From positions 1 to 22,123 of the forward strand of contig JADKCK010000094.1 in NCBI GenBank assembly GCA_016718845.1: 22,123 nucleotides of DNA, in the 5' to 3' direction. The notes beneath the pieces were generated by a model that searched no databases, was not told the DNA's origin, and worked only from the letters and a program-made list of their open reading frames with translations. Within the stretch, counting starts at the first letter, position 1. Every line of letters begins with the position of its first letter. The translations under genes and the position numbers were made by a program. Shown piece by piece: positions 1-7,476 of this stretch. This stretch comes from Sphingobacteriales bacterium. Its GTDB lineage: Bacteria; Bacteroidota; Bacteroidia; Chitinophagales; UBA2359.

Positions 1-679
1 GGGTAAAATAGGTTTGTGGTGCGCCTATCTGTTGGGCTATGTCTATGGCTTGTTGCAAGCTAAAGTGCGACCAGTGTGCATCGTGGCGCAGGGCATTTAT
101 TACCACTACTTGGCTGCCGCGTATTTTGTCTATTTCGGTGGGTGCTATGTGGCTAGCGTCGGTTATGTAGGTAAAATCGCCAATTCTGAAACCTAGTATG
201 GGCATATTGCCATGTATAACCTCGATGGGGGTTATGGGCAGATGATTGGCTACCACAAAAGGCAAGTGTGCATGAATGGTATGTAGGGTAAGTGTTGGCG
301 AGCCGGGGTAAGGGTTATCGCCAAAGGCATACGAAAAAACCCGTTTTAAGCTATTTTGCACCCTTTCGGTGGCATAAATAGGCATGGTTTTTTGTTGCCA
401 TAAATTAAAGGGGCGTATGTCATCTAGCCCAATAATATGATCTTGGTGGTCGTGGGTATACAATACGGCATCGAGGCGCGTAATGTTGTTGCGCAACATT
501 TGTTGCCTAAAATCGGGACCTGTATCTATTACCAAATGCACACTGGGGGTTTTAACAAAAATGGCGGTTCGTAGGCGTTGGTCGCGTGGGTCGGCTGATT
601 GGCATACGGCGCAAGGGCAGCCTATTAAAGGTATGCCAGTTGAAGTGCCTGTTCCTAAAAAAATAATTTCGGTTTGCAT
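1..679 (-). CDS. MBL fold metallo-hydrolase, PhnP-like, C-terminus cut by window edge
   Basis: The reading frame starts at the ATG complementary to 677-679 and runs off the left edge after 226 codons, so the C-terminus is missing. The N-terminus reads MQTEIIFLGTGTSTGIPLIG, followed by a CPCAVC cysteine pair and the metal-binding motif THDHQDH at about residues 75-81. A downstream ITDASH segment fits a second metal site. This layout (GTGTSxGxP, Cys pair, HxHxDH) is that of PhnP/RNase Z-like metallo-beta-lactamase hydrolases, which cleave phosphodiester bonds. The physiological substrate of the Bacteroidota members is not known to me. The start lies 15 bp after the stop of the small gene at 695-970, so the two probably share a transcript. 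The family call is firm; a precise activity is not claimed. Confidence 0.88.
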   Translation of the reverse strand, partial: MQTEIIFLGTGTSTGIPLIGCPCAVCQSADPRDQRLRTAIFVKTPSVHLVIDTGPDFRQQMLRNNITRLDAVLYTHDHQDHIIGLDDIRPFNLWQQKTMPIYATERVQNSLKRVFSYAFGDNPYPGSPTLTLHTIHAHLPFVVANHLPITPIEVIHGNMPILGFRIGDFTYITDASHIAPTEIDKIRGSQVVVINALRHDAHWSHFSLQQAIDIAQQIGAPQTYFT

Positions 680-694
680 TGGCAATAAAGAGAT

Positions 695-970
695 TTATTC
701 GTCGGTTGTTTTTTTGCCCATTAATTGTTTATATAGCTTTTGGTGTTCGTCGGTTAGGTGGGTGGTATCTACCTCTAACAATTGCAATACATCAATCAAG
801 CCATTAATGCGTGCATCTATCGAGTGAAAACTATTTACTACCACCACTTTCTTTTTTTCGAGCAAACAGTAGCCGGTATTAAACCCGCCTTTACCCGAGC
901 GCACCTGATAGCCTAAATCTTTGAACAACAACTCTATTTTTTTAAATGTATTTGGGGTGTAGGTTATCAT
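695..970 (-). CDS. conserved hypothetical protein, 91 aa
   Basis: This is a 91-residue soluble protein with no signal peptide or membrane segment. The start reads MITYTPNTFKKIELLFKDLG. A Gly/Lys-rich turn (RSGKGGFNTGYCLLEKKK) is followed by a hydrophobic strand (VVVVNSF) and a helical C-terminus. It resembles small conserved proteins I associate with Bacteroidota, but I cannot assign a function. Its stop is 15 bp upstream of the MBL hydrolase start on the same strand, so co-transcription and perhaps a functional link are likely. The 245 bp upstream of its start are very AT-rich, and I found no convincing promoter there. Confidence 0.7.
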   Translation of the reverse strand: MITYTPNTFKKIELLFKDLGYQVRSGKGGFNTGYCLLEKKKVVVVNSFHSIDARINGLIDVLQLLEVDTTHLTDEHQKLYKQLMGKKTTDE

Positions 971-1215
971 TTTATTATTAATTATTATTATAAATTACGA
1001 CATGAATGTTTTTATTTATAAATTATTTATTATTTACCTTATGCTGATAGTACGGATACTTGTATAGGTATTTTTGTTGTTGCTGTAAAAAAATGTGTAT
1101 TCTTAATACGTAGGTTATTGATTATCAAGAGTTATTTCAGATGCTATTTTTTGAATATACTTTATTACAAAGCAATTATATGTAGCTGGCACACTTTTTT
1201 TACAGTATCTATCAG

Positions 1216-2292
1216 TTATTTACTTTCTACACTATTCGACAATTGTTCGAACAATTTAACCATTTCGGGATAATAAGCCTCGAAGGTGGGGTATTTTCGG
1301 CGTCTATTTTCGTAGCGTACCAGCGCGTTTATTACTGGCTCGATGTACAAAAAACCTGCTTGTTTTTCGTGTTCTATCAAGGCGTCGGCGGCTTGTTTGC
1401 CATATTGTTTTTGGGTTAAACGTATTACAACGGCTCGCACAAGGTGTTCGTTTATTACAATATCCCATCTATCGTAGGCTTTTGTTGCCATATCGTCGGC
1501 TACATAGGCATATAAATTATCGCATTTGTTTAGTGCGTCAATGTGTTGTTCGGTTAGCGGGTTGATAAACGAGTGGCTAAACTCGTGAAGTAACAAGTTG
1601 GTAGCAAACGAGTGGGCGTCGAAGGTGGGCATACCTTTATCTATGCCATTTGCACCTACAAGGGCATACAAAATATACTGATTATTGGGTAATTTTACGG
1701 CGGGTCCAAATCCGCCGCTGGGCAAAAGCGGGCTAAAAATTAGCTCATAATCGGCTTGTTGTTTGCCAAAATAATCTTCGAGTAGTGCAATGTATTGGGT
1801 GCTGCCCAACTGTTGACTTATTTGATGAGCTAAAGTATCGTATAGGGGCTGATGTTGGTCGAAAAAAGTGTTAAATTGGGTAGTTTTGTAAAAATCTTTG
1901 AGCAAAGTGGCAAAAAGTGCCAAACTGTCGGCTTGCCCTGCCGATACGGGGCTAAATTCGGCATTGTATTGAATCTCGAAATTTGGGAAAATGCCATATT
2001 GCAATATAAACTTGAATGGCTCGGAATACGAAAAATGGTCGTGCGAAAGCTCGGCAAACAGTGTTACAGCAGGGTGGGTTTTGTAGGGGGCAAATTGTTT
2101 TTTAATTTCTTTTTTATAATCGGTGGGGTATCGGCTGGTCAAAAAATAACCCGATAGGTATTGCACCGTTGCCAGCAGTTCAATTCGCTCATCGGCGTGT
2201 ATGCACAAGGTACGGTCTTGGGCAAAACTCATCTGCCCAAACAAAATCCAACAAAAACATAAAAACAATACAGATGAGCGGTAAGGTTTCAT
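1216..2292 (-). CDS. secreted DUF4932-type putative zinc metallopeptidase
   Basis: This 358-residue protein has an N-terminal signal peptide (hydrophobic core VLFLCFCWILFG, likely cleaved after SFA or SFAQ near residue 24-25), so it is exported. The HEFSH motif at 236-240 is an HExxH zinc-binding pair. A conserved NEHLVRA at 281-287 supplies a plausible third ligand glutamate, giving a gluzincin-like layout. The upstream SGGFGPAVKL segment and the HEFSHSFINP context match the DUF4932 family as I remember it. The family is uncharacterised as far as I know, so peptidase activity is inferred from the motif. The gene stands alone: the nearest same-strand neighbours are 245 bp downstream and 136 bp upstream. 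The upstream gap holds short AAGCGGACAGCC-type repeats. Confidence 0.82.
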   Translation of the reverse strand: MKPYRSSVLFLCFCWILFGQMSFAQDRTLCIHADERIELLATVQYLSGYFLTSRYPTDYKKEIKKQFAPYKTHPAVTLFAELSHDHFSYSEPFKFILQYGIFPNFEIQYNAEFSPVSAGQADSLALFATLLKDFYKTTQFNTFFDQHQPLYDTLAHQISQQLGSTQYIALLEDYFGKQQADYELIFSPLLPSGGFGPAVKLPNNQYILYALVGANGIDKGMPTFDAHSFATNLLLHEFSHSFINPLTEQHIDALNKCDNLYAYVADDMATKAYDRWDIVINEHLVRAVVIRLTQKQYGKQAADALIEHEKQAGFLYIEPVINALVRYENRRRKYPTFEAYYPEMVKLFEQLSNSVESK

Positions 2293-2325
2293 AATAGGCG
2301 TATTTAGAAGGTGATGTTTCTTATT

Positions 2326-2365
2326 GGCTGTCCGCTTTCGGCTTTTGGCTGTCCGCTTTTGGCTG
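2326..2365 (+). repeat. short tandem GGCTGTCCGCTT repeat
   Basis: GGCTGTCCGCTT occurs at 2326-2337 and again at 2347-2358 (period 21 bp), followed by a partial GGCTG at 2361. The reverse complement, AAGCGGACAGCC, recurs at 5048 and 5073. These GC-rich words stand out in otherwise AT-rich spacers. The function is unknown. Confidence 0.7.
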
Positions 2366-2428
2366 CAAAATTACTGTAAGCCTGATAGCTAACCGCCTGT
2401 AGCTTGCAGCCGATAGCCCGCATTCCCA

Positions 2429-3067
2429 CTACTGCAAAAATGGATTATGGGTTCGTTCGTAGCCAATGGTGGTGCTGGGTCCATGCCCCGAGTAAACAAT
2501 TACATCATCATCAAGGGTTAATAATTTGGTGCGGATGCTGTAAATAAGTGTTTGGTAATTGCCACCGGGTAGGTCGGTTCGTCCAATACTTTCGCGAAAA
2601 AGCACATCGCCGGCTATCACAATTTTTGCTTCGCGGCAATAAAACGACAGGCTTGCGGGCGAGTGACCGGGTGTAAACAATATCTCTAAGGTGGTGTTGC
2701 CAAATTGTATGGTGTCTTTTTCGGTTAAAAAACGGCTTGGTTGGGGCGATGGTTCTACGTTTATCCCCCACATTTTGCCCTGATAAACGGCAGCTTCGAG
2801 CAGCGGTAGTTCGTTTTTGTGAATCTCTAAACCCAAACCATATTTGTTAGCCACAAAAGTATTGCCAAATATGTGGTCTATGTGGCAATGTGTGTTGATA
2901 AGCCTAACAGGTGTAAGGTTATTTTGGGCGATATAGTCTTTCAATATCTTTTGCTCGGCTGCGGTGTGGCAACCTGGGTCAAAAATAACACATTCTGCCG
3001 TTTCGTCGAACAACAAATAGGTATTCTCCTGAAACGGATTGAACATAAAAGAAACAACTTGTAACAT
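2429..3067 (-). CDS. MBL fold metallo-hydrolase, glyoxalase II-like
   Basis: This is a 212-residue single-domain metallo-beta-lactamase protein. All metal-ligand motifs are present: THCHIDH at 59-65, His135 in FTPGHS, Asp154 in AGDVLF and His195 in YSGHGP. The order and spacing match hydroxyacylglutathione hydrolase-like (YcbL-type) thioesterases, but the long C-terminal domain of classical glyoxalase II is absent. The substrate is therefore unknown; small thioesters are an inference. I chose the ATG at 3067 (MLQVVSFMFNPFQENTYLL) because family members begin near this strand. The frame stays open to an ATG at 3133, but those 22 extra residues are polar and unlike the family. The gene is cytoplasmic and monocistronic, with a repeat element upstream. 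Confidence 0.9.
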   Translation of the reverse strand: MLQVVSFMFNPFQENTYLLFDETAECVIFDPGCHTAAEQKILKDYIAQNNLTPVRLINTHCHIDHIFGNTFVANKYGLGLEIHKNELPLLEAAVYQGKMWGINVEPSPQPSRFLTEKDTIQFGNTTLEILFTPGHSPASLSFYCREAKIVIAGDVLFRESIGRTDLPGGNYQTLIYSIRTKLLTLDDDVIVYSGHGPSTTIGYERTHNPFLQ

Positions 3068-3124
3068 TTGAGCGGTTTTGGATATTTGAATAAGTTTTGA
3101 AGGTTGGAGGTATTTGTTACTCCT

Positions 3125-3444
3125 GTTACGCACACAAGGACACGGATTTTACGGATTAGACACAGATTTTAGAAAATGATTTAATTTTGATATAAAATCT
3201 AAATCTAAACAAAAAATTTACGATAATGGTGGTTTAAGATAACAACGATGGTTATTTGTTTGTTGAGCAATAGATTGTTCAATAAATGAGCTTTGGGGTG
3301 ATAAAAGAGTTATTTTTCAGGTATTAGCCATAATGCGGCATAAAATAAATCTTCCTGAATCACTAAATAATAATCCATCTTAATCCGTGTATCATCCGTA
3401 AAATCTGTGTCCTAAATAACACTAAAATAGCGTAGTGCGTAACA
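3125..3444. repeat. ~320-bp element with imperfect terminal inverted repeats
   Basis: The left end carries GTTACGCAC (3125-3133) followed by GGACACGGATTTTACGGAT. The right end, read on the minus strand, carries GTTACGCAC (3444-3436) and then, after an extra ~21 bp, GGACACAGATTTTACGGAT. The 19-mers match at 18 of 19 bases. A second smaller ACAC-GATT block follows inside each end. The ~210-bp core is AT-rich and has no credible gene. It fills most of the 409-bp spacer between 3068 and 3476. It could be a non-autonomous mobile element or one of the dispersed ATCCGTGT-type repeats of Bacteroidota. A shorter related copy lies near 10027-10055. Confidence 0.7.
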
Positions 3445-3476
3445 TGAGTTTGTTATAATCGTTTGCAGCTTGTTTT

Positions 3477-4562
3477 TTATTGCAACGCATCATAAATACC
3501 TTGGCATTGTGTAGCCGAGTAATAGCGCAAAATAGCCGTATCGAGGTGAAAAAGCGACACGGTAATGCTATCTGTTTTTAGTTTTTGGTTGATGATGGTT
3601 GCTGCCTTTTCGATGGTTTGGGTGCTTAATTCATCAATGCGTATTTCGTCGTTTGCATATAGGTATACGCCTCGCACATAGCAATTGTTCATCACCTTAA
3701 ATTTATTTGGGGCTAATTTATAAAAATCGCGGGTATTGCGTTGCAGTTCGTTGGCGTGTAGCTCGTTGATAATTTGCTCGAAGCCACCACGCCTATACAC
3801 TACCCCCCACGAAAACAGGGGCATTGCCACATCTAAAGGCAAAGTGTATTTGGGCAGATTACCTACATAACGTTGTAAAGTTGCCAAACTAAGTATGGCG
3901 TTTGCTGTTTTGGGGTTTGTTACATCGTCGAGGTTATAAACCATTAACATGCCTCGGTCGGCAGGCGGAACACCCGTTTGGGCAGCATATTTTATTTGGT
4001 GCAGGCGTATAGTTACCGACAACTGTCGTGCTTGGTTGTCGGGTTGTTGATGTAGGCTATCGAGTAGCGTAAAATAACGTTGTCGGGTGCTTGCTGTCCA
4101 ATCGCAGTCTATCTGAATTTGATGGGCTTGTAATTTTTTTTGGGTTAAGATGCCGTTTAACTTGCTGCTTATGTTGCGTGCCAAAGTACCAACGGCAGTA
4201 TCGGGCAATTGCTCGAGGGTTTGATTGGTGATAAATACGGTGGGTATTATTTGTATTTGCATAGATGCGGGTATCGAATCGGCAAAAACAATGGGTGCAA
4301 CAGGTATGGCTTGTTGGGTGGCAATGTCCCAATCCACATCAAAGAATTTTATGTATAAATATTTTACTTGCAATTGTTGCAGGTGTTGTTGCAGCTCGGT
4401 ATCTAACCTAAACACCGATTGCCAATAGTAATATGCCCTATTGCTATATTTGCGTAGGGGTTTAGGTGGGGTTTCGTTGGGCTGGCTTTGGCACGATGCA
4501 ACAACAGCGAAAAACAATGCCAAAACGCATCGCCAAACAATATAATTGCGTAAGTTGGGCAA
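3477..4562 (-). CDS. putative lipoprotein, possibly DUF3142-like
   Basis: This 361-residue protein has a lipoprotein signal: a charged start, a hydrophobic core (VLALFFAVVASC) and a lipobox cysteine near residue 24, followed by a Pro/Asn-rich linker. It is probably membrane-anchored and periplasm-facing. The mature part begins YYYWQSVFRLD and continues with VKYLYIKFFDVDWD, an IDCDWT segment and RGMLMVYNLDD. Repeated strand-acid units of this kind suggest a TIM-barrel fold like a glycoside hydrolase. The WQ...YIKFFDVD layout reminds me of DUF3142, but this is tentative. The SPOR gene ends 28 bp upstream on the same strand, so the two are probably co-transcribed. No enzymatic function is claimed. 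Confidence 0.75.
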   Translation of the reverse strand: MPNLRNYIVWRCVLALFFAVVASCQSQPNETPPKPLRKYSNRAYYYWQSVFRLDTELQQHLQQLQVKYLYIKFFDVDWDIATQQAIPVAPIVFADSIPASMQIQIIPTVFITNQTLEQLPDTAVGTLARNISSKLNGILTQKKLQAHQIQIDCDWTASTRQRYFTLLDSLHQQPDNQARQLSVTIRLHQIKYAAQTGVPPADRGMLMVYNLDDVTNPKTANAILSLATLQRYVGNLPKYTLPLDVAMPLFSWGVVYRRGGFEQIINELHANELQRNTRDFYKLAPNKFKVMNNCYVRGVYLYANDEIRIDELSTQTIEKAATIINQKLKTDSITVSLFHLDTAILRYYSATQCQGIYDALQ

Positions 4563-4590
4563 TATAAAATTTTATTTGTTGGTTTATAGA

Positions 4591-4983
4591 TTACAAATCG
4601 CTCAAAACGCGGTCGGGTACAATAATACAGCGTTTGAACATAGGTTTTAGGTCGGAGTAGAGTTTGAAGGCAGCCAAGCGGTTGGTAAAATCGCCGGCTC
4701 GTACTTTAAAGTAGGGCGATTGGTACACCTCGTAGGTTTTAAGGTTTGGGTACTGCTGTAGCAACAAAACTTTTTCGCCACGTACTAGGTCGCGGTTAGT
4801 TTCTTGGTTTATTTGCACGCGGTAGCCCGCCACGGTTCGGTTTCGCGAGGCGGCAGTGTGCAATTTTAGTAACTGCTCGATGTTGGCATCGGCTTTTACA
4901 TTACTAGGCGTATAAACTTGCTGGGCATAAATACCCATGCTGCCAAGCAATGATACCAATAAAAACAAAACAAAGTTTTTCAA
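4591..4983 (-). CDS. SPOR domain-containing protein
   Basis: This 130-residue exported protein has a signal peptide (hydrophobic LFLLVSLLGSMG, likely cleavage at IYA-QQ near residue 20). A short linker leads to a C-terminal SPOR domain from about residue 50 to the end: VAGYRVQI, then YFKVRAGDFTNRLAAFKLY and a CIIVPD strand. SPOR domains bind denuded glycan strands of peptidoglycan, typically at division septa, so a periplasmic cell-wall role is expected. The gene lies 28 bp upstream of the lipoprotein gene at 3477-4562 and is probably in one unit with it. The upstream 135 bp contain an AAGCGGACAGCC repeat cluster and a very AT-rich leader. Confidence 0.88.
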   Translation of the reverse strand: MKNFVLFLLVSLLGSMGIYAQQVYTPSNVKADANIEQLLKLHTAASRNRTVAGYRVQINQETNRDLVRGEKVLLLQQYPNLKTYEVYQSPYFKVRAGDFTNRLAAFKLYSDLKPMFKRCIIVPDRVLSDL

Positions 4984-5047
4984 TTTAGTTGTAAATTATT
5001 AATTGTAAATTATAAATTATGTGAAAATCCAAAAGCCAACAGCTTGA

Positions 5048-5113
5048 AAGCGGACAGCCGATAAGCCTCTTGAAGCGGACAGCCGACAGCCTGAAGCGGA
5101 TAGCCTCTTGTAG
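5048..5113 (+). repeat. short tandem AAGCGGACAGCC repeat
   Basis: AAGCGGACAGCC starts at 5048 and 5073, and a variant AAGCGGATAGCC starts at 5094 (unit spacing 25 and 21 bp). Extra GATAGCC/GACAGCC words lie between. This is the same core as the cluster at 2326-2365, in the opposite orientation. It sits between the PAP2-like and SPOR genes. No function can be read from it. Confidence 0.7.
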
Positions 5114-5118
5114 CCTCT

Positions 5119-5727
5119 TCAAAAAATAAACACCAACGATTGCACTAAAAAGCCAACCACATAACCCATATAAACCTGCCTAAGGGTATGGGCTTGTAGG
5201 TAAAGGCGGCTTGAGCCAATTAGCCCGGCAATAATCAAAACGCTTAAAAAGGGTGTAGTTAGGTCGTGTATCGAAAATTTGGGTAATACCAACATGGTTG
5301 ATACCAAAGCGCCCATGCCCATCGAGTGCATGCTTATTTTGTCTTTGGTGGCAGTAAGCACCATGGCAATAGCCAAGCAAATAGCGGCAGCTAAGGGTAT
5401 ATCGGCTATGGCTTCGTTGTACGCCGATTTGTGTTGTACCACATACGTCCAGAAAAAGTAAAATAAGGTAGGTATACCTATTAGTATACGCTCGCGGTAG
5501 TCGGTGGGGTCGTAGCTGTCAATAAAATTGAGCATACGCATTAATGTTATGGTAATAAGCGGATACACAATAGAATACAGCACTACTGTTAGCAGTATCG
5601 TAAGCGAGTCGGCATCAAGTATATACCCAAATAAAAACGGGTTACACCAAACTAGCAACAAAGTGGCATAGGTTGGCACAAAAATGGGATGAAATACAAC
5701 AGATAACAGTTGAGCTATTGAGCGCAT
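5119..5727 (-). CDS. PAP2-like integral membrane protein
   Basis: This 202-residue protein has about five to six hydrophobic helices. Two C-terminal segments resemble the PAP2 phosphatase motifs: KISMHSMGMG (130-139) in the place of PSGH, and SSRLYLQAHTLRQVYMGY (172-189) in the place of SRxxxxxHxxxDVxxG. The first PAP2 motif (KxxxxxxRP) is not seen; the equivalent region reads TDYRERILIG. It may be a PAP2-related membrane phosphatase acting on lipid pyrophosphates, or a derivative with altered chemistry. It follows the metallophosphoesterase gene by 54 bp on the same strand and may be its operon partner. The Ser residues before the first His in KISMHS are compatible with activity, but not proof of it. 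Confidence 0.75.
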   Translation of the reverse strand: MRSIAQLLSVVFHPIFVPTYATLLLVWCNPFLFGYILDADSLTILLTVVLYSIVYPLITITLMRMLNFIDSYDPTDYRERILIGIPTLFYFFWTYVVQHKSAYNEAIADIPLAAAICLAIAMVLTATKDKISMHSMGMGALVSTMLVLPKFSIHDLTTPFLSVLIIAGLIGSSRLYLQAHTLRQVYMGYVVGFLVQSLVFIF

Positions 5728-5781
5728 TTATTTAAATAAAAAAAGATTGATGGTGGAGGATTTGGAAATTACCAGCGAAAA

Positions 5782-7227
5782 TCAACACTCATACGTTTTC
5801 AAATCAATGCCACTAACGCGCCCTGCTTTGTTTAGTTGTATATGAATGTAGGTAGGTTTAAAAACAATATGTTTGTCAATTTTGTTGCCCATTAAATCGC
5901 TCATAAAATTGCGCAACAGCGGAAAAGCGGCATCTTCGGTTTCGGCGGTTAACAAATCGGGTGGTATTTGCATCAAATCTGCCCAAGTACCGCTATTAAA
6001 ATAGTAGGTTCCGGGTGTTTTTAGGGCTACTTTGCGGGCAAAATGCGTGTGTCCAAACAAAATATATTTAAAGCCATTGTCGGCAAGTTTTTGGGCGGCG
6101 GTTAGATATTCTTTCAAGTTCTCGCGCGAGGGGTCGAAGCTACGGTCGGTTTGTAGGGCAGACAAGGCTTGATAAAGTGAAGGCAATCGTTTGTCAATAT
6201 CCGATTTATTGTTTCGGAAAAGCAAGTCCACAAAACTTACAGCCGTCGAAAAAAAGCCACGCTCGCCAGCGGGCAAGTTACCTTTTTCAGTTATATTCAT
6301 TTCTTGCTCAATCCCTGCCGATTCTTTAAAAGCCTCTACTTCGGCATCTTCTTTCAGCATTTTTGTTAGTTCTTGCTCAATCAATCGGTCGCCAAGTTCT
6401 TCTTCCGACACTTCGCGATCTTCGGGCAAGCCCAAACTGCGGCTTGCTACTAGGGCTTTGATGCTGTCGGTATATTGTTTGGTATTTAGTTGCCAATAGA
6501 TACTCAGTATTTTGCTAATATTTTTGCGATAACTAGGTTCTAAGGCAAGCAAAATGGGCATTACGGCACCTGTTTCGGGCTTAAGTAGGTCAATAAAACG
6601 GTATTTTTCTTTAATTTGGTTAATCACCTCTTCAACCATTCGGCTACCTTTGGGCGGGTTAAAATTGTTGTTTGTTTCGCGACGCGACTGGCTAATAGCC
6701 AACTCTTGCAAATTGGCATAATCTACGGCGTTCCATTCGTCGTATCGGTTGCCGTGTTCAATTAGTACCTCGTTGCCAATGGTATAGGCTTCGCCGTTGC
6801 CAATAAAGTGGTAGTTTCGCCCTAACGCTCCAATGGCTTGTTCAAAATAGGTGCGCACGGCGGGCAGGGCAAGTTCAATATCGTGATTGCCCAATAAAAT
6901 GGTTAGTTGGTGGTCGGCTTCGAGTAAAGCCTTAAGCGAGTCGAAAAATTGATATTCGCGCTCAACAATTTGGCGCAATTTAGCAACTGCTTCGGTTGGG
7001 GTAGGTGTAAAAGCAGCAAATGGGCGCTCGGCAAGAAAATCAATTACATCGCCATTGATAATCAATTCGATGTAAGCGTCTTTTCGGGCAGCTAAATTAT
7101 ATATAAAATCGGCTAAGATAGCGGTTTGAGTGCATATCTGAAAACCGCGCGTGTCGTTGCCTTGTGGAGCAGCGCCGCCTACGTGCAAATCCGAAATAAC
7201 AAACACTTCTTTCATCTTAGATAGCAT
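5782..7227 (-). CDS. calcineurin-like metallophosphoesterase, 481 aa
   Basis: All main motifs of the metallophosphoesterase fold are visible: DLH at 13-15 (ISDLHVGG), GDVIDF at 59-64, GNHD at 113-116 and GHTH at 392-395, followed by FNSGTW. The enzyme should bind two metal ions and cleave a phosphate ester. The N-terminus resembles UDP-2,3-diacylglucosamine hydrolase or YkuE-type enzymes, but the substrate is unknown. It is unusually long: about 220 residues (roughly 150-370), rich in charged helix, are inserted between the GNHD and GHTH motifs. There is no signal peptide. An alternative ATG at 7215 (MKEVFVISDLH) fits the family start better than the one at 7227. A TAnnTTTG box lies about 42 bp upstream. 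Confidence 0.9.
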   Translation of the reverse strand: MLSKMKEVFVISDLHVGGAAPQGNDTRGFQICTQTAILADFIYNLAARKDAYIELIINGDVIDFLAERPFAAFTPTPTEAVAKLRQIVEREYQFFDSLKALLEADHQLTILLGNHDIELALPAVRTYFEQAIGALGRNYHFIGNGEAYTIGNEVLIEHGNRYDEWNAVDYANLQELAISQSRRETNNNFNPPKGSRMVEEVINQIKEKYRFIDLLKPETGAVMPILLALEPSYRKNISKILSIYWQLNTKQYTDSIKALVASRSLGLPEDREVSEEELGDRLIEQELTKMLKEDAEVEAFKESAGIEQEMNITEKGNLPAGERGFFSTAVSFVDLLFRNNKSDIDKRLPSLYQALSALQTDRSFDPSRENLKEYLTAAQKLADNGFKYILFGHTHFARKVALKTPGTYYFNSGTWADLMQIPPDLLTAETEDAAFPLLRNFMSDLMGNKIDKHIVFKPTYIHIQLNKAGRVSGIDLKTYEC

Positions 7228-7268
7228 ATTTTACAAGGGGATAAGTGGCAAAAAACAAATTTTAGGTG

Positions 7269-7276
7269 CAAATGTA
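7269..7276 (-). promoter_or_regulatory. Bacteroidota -7 box for the metallophosphoesterase
   Basis: Read on the minus strand this is TACATTTG, an exact match to TAnnTTTG, 42 bp upstream of the ATG at 7227. I did not find a TTG/TTTG -33 element at the right distance. Confidence 0.45.
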
Positions 7277-7348
7277 AGCCTAAATTTTTTTTATTTGCAC
7301 TAAAACGCAAATTTAAGACAATTTTGCTTGATTTTGACAAAAAGTGTG

Positions 7349-7356
7349 TAACTTTG
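7349..7356 (+). promoter_or_regulatory. Bacteroidota -7 box for the nuclease gene
   Basis: TAACTTTG matches TAnnTTTG exactly. Upstream candidates for the -33 element are TTTG at 7323-7326 (22-bp gap) and TTG at 7328-7330 (18-bp gap). It would give a leader of about 115 nt before the ATG at 7477. Together with the box at 7269 it makes this 249-bp spacer a divergent promoter region. Confidence 0.5.
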
Positions 7357-7476
7357 TTGCAGAAAAATGTCAAAAGAAACAAAAACAGTTTTTGTTTCTA
7401 TAAAATAACAATTGCAACAAGCGTCTACTACAACTTAATACATATTTTTAGACTAATCTTTTCAAATTGTTAAACC

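Noticed and set aside
483..827. 114-codon plus-strand open frame over the left MBL and 91-aa genes
   Set aside because: It lies opposite two minus-strand genes with clear family or conserved-protein character and encodes a product with no recognisable feature.
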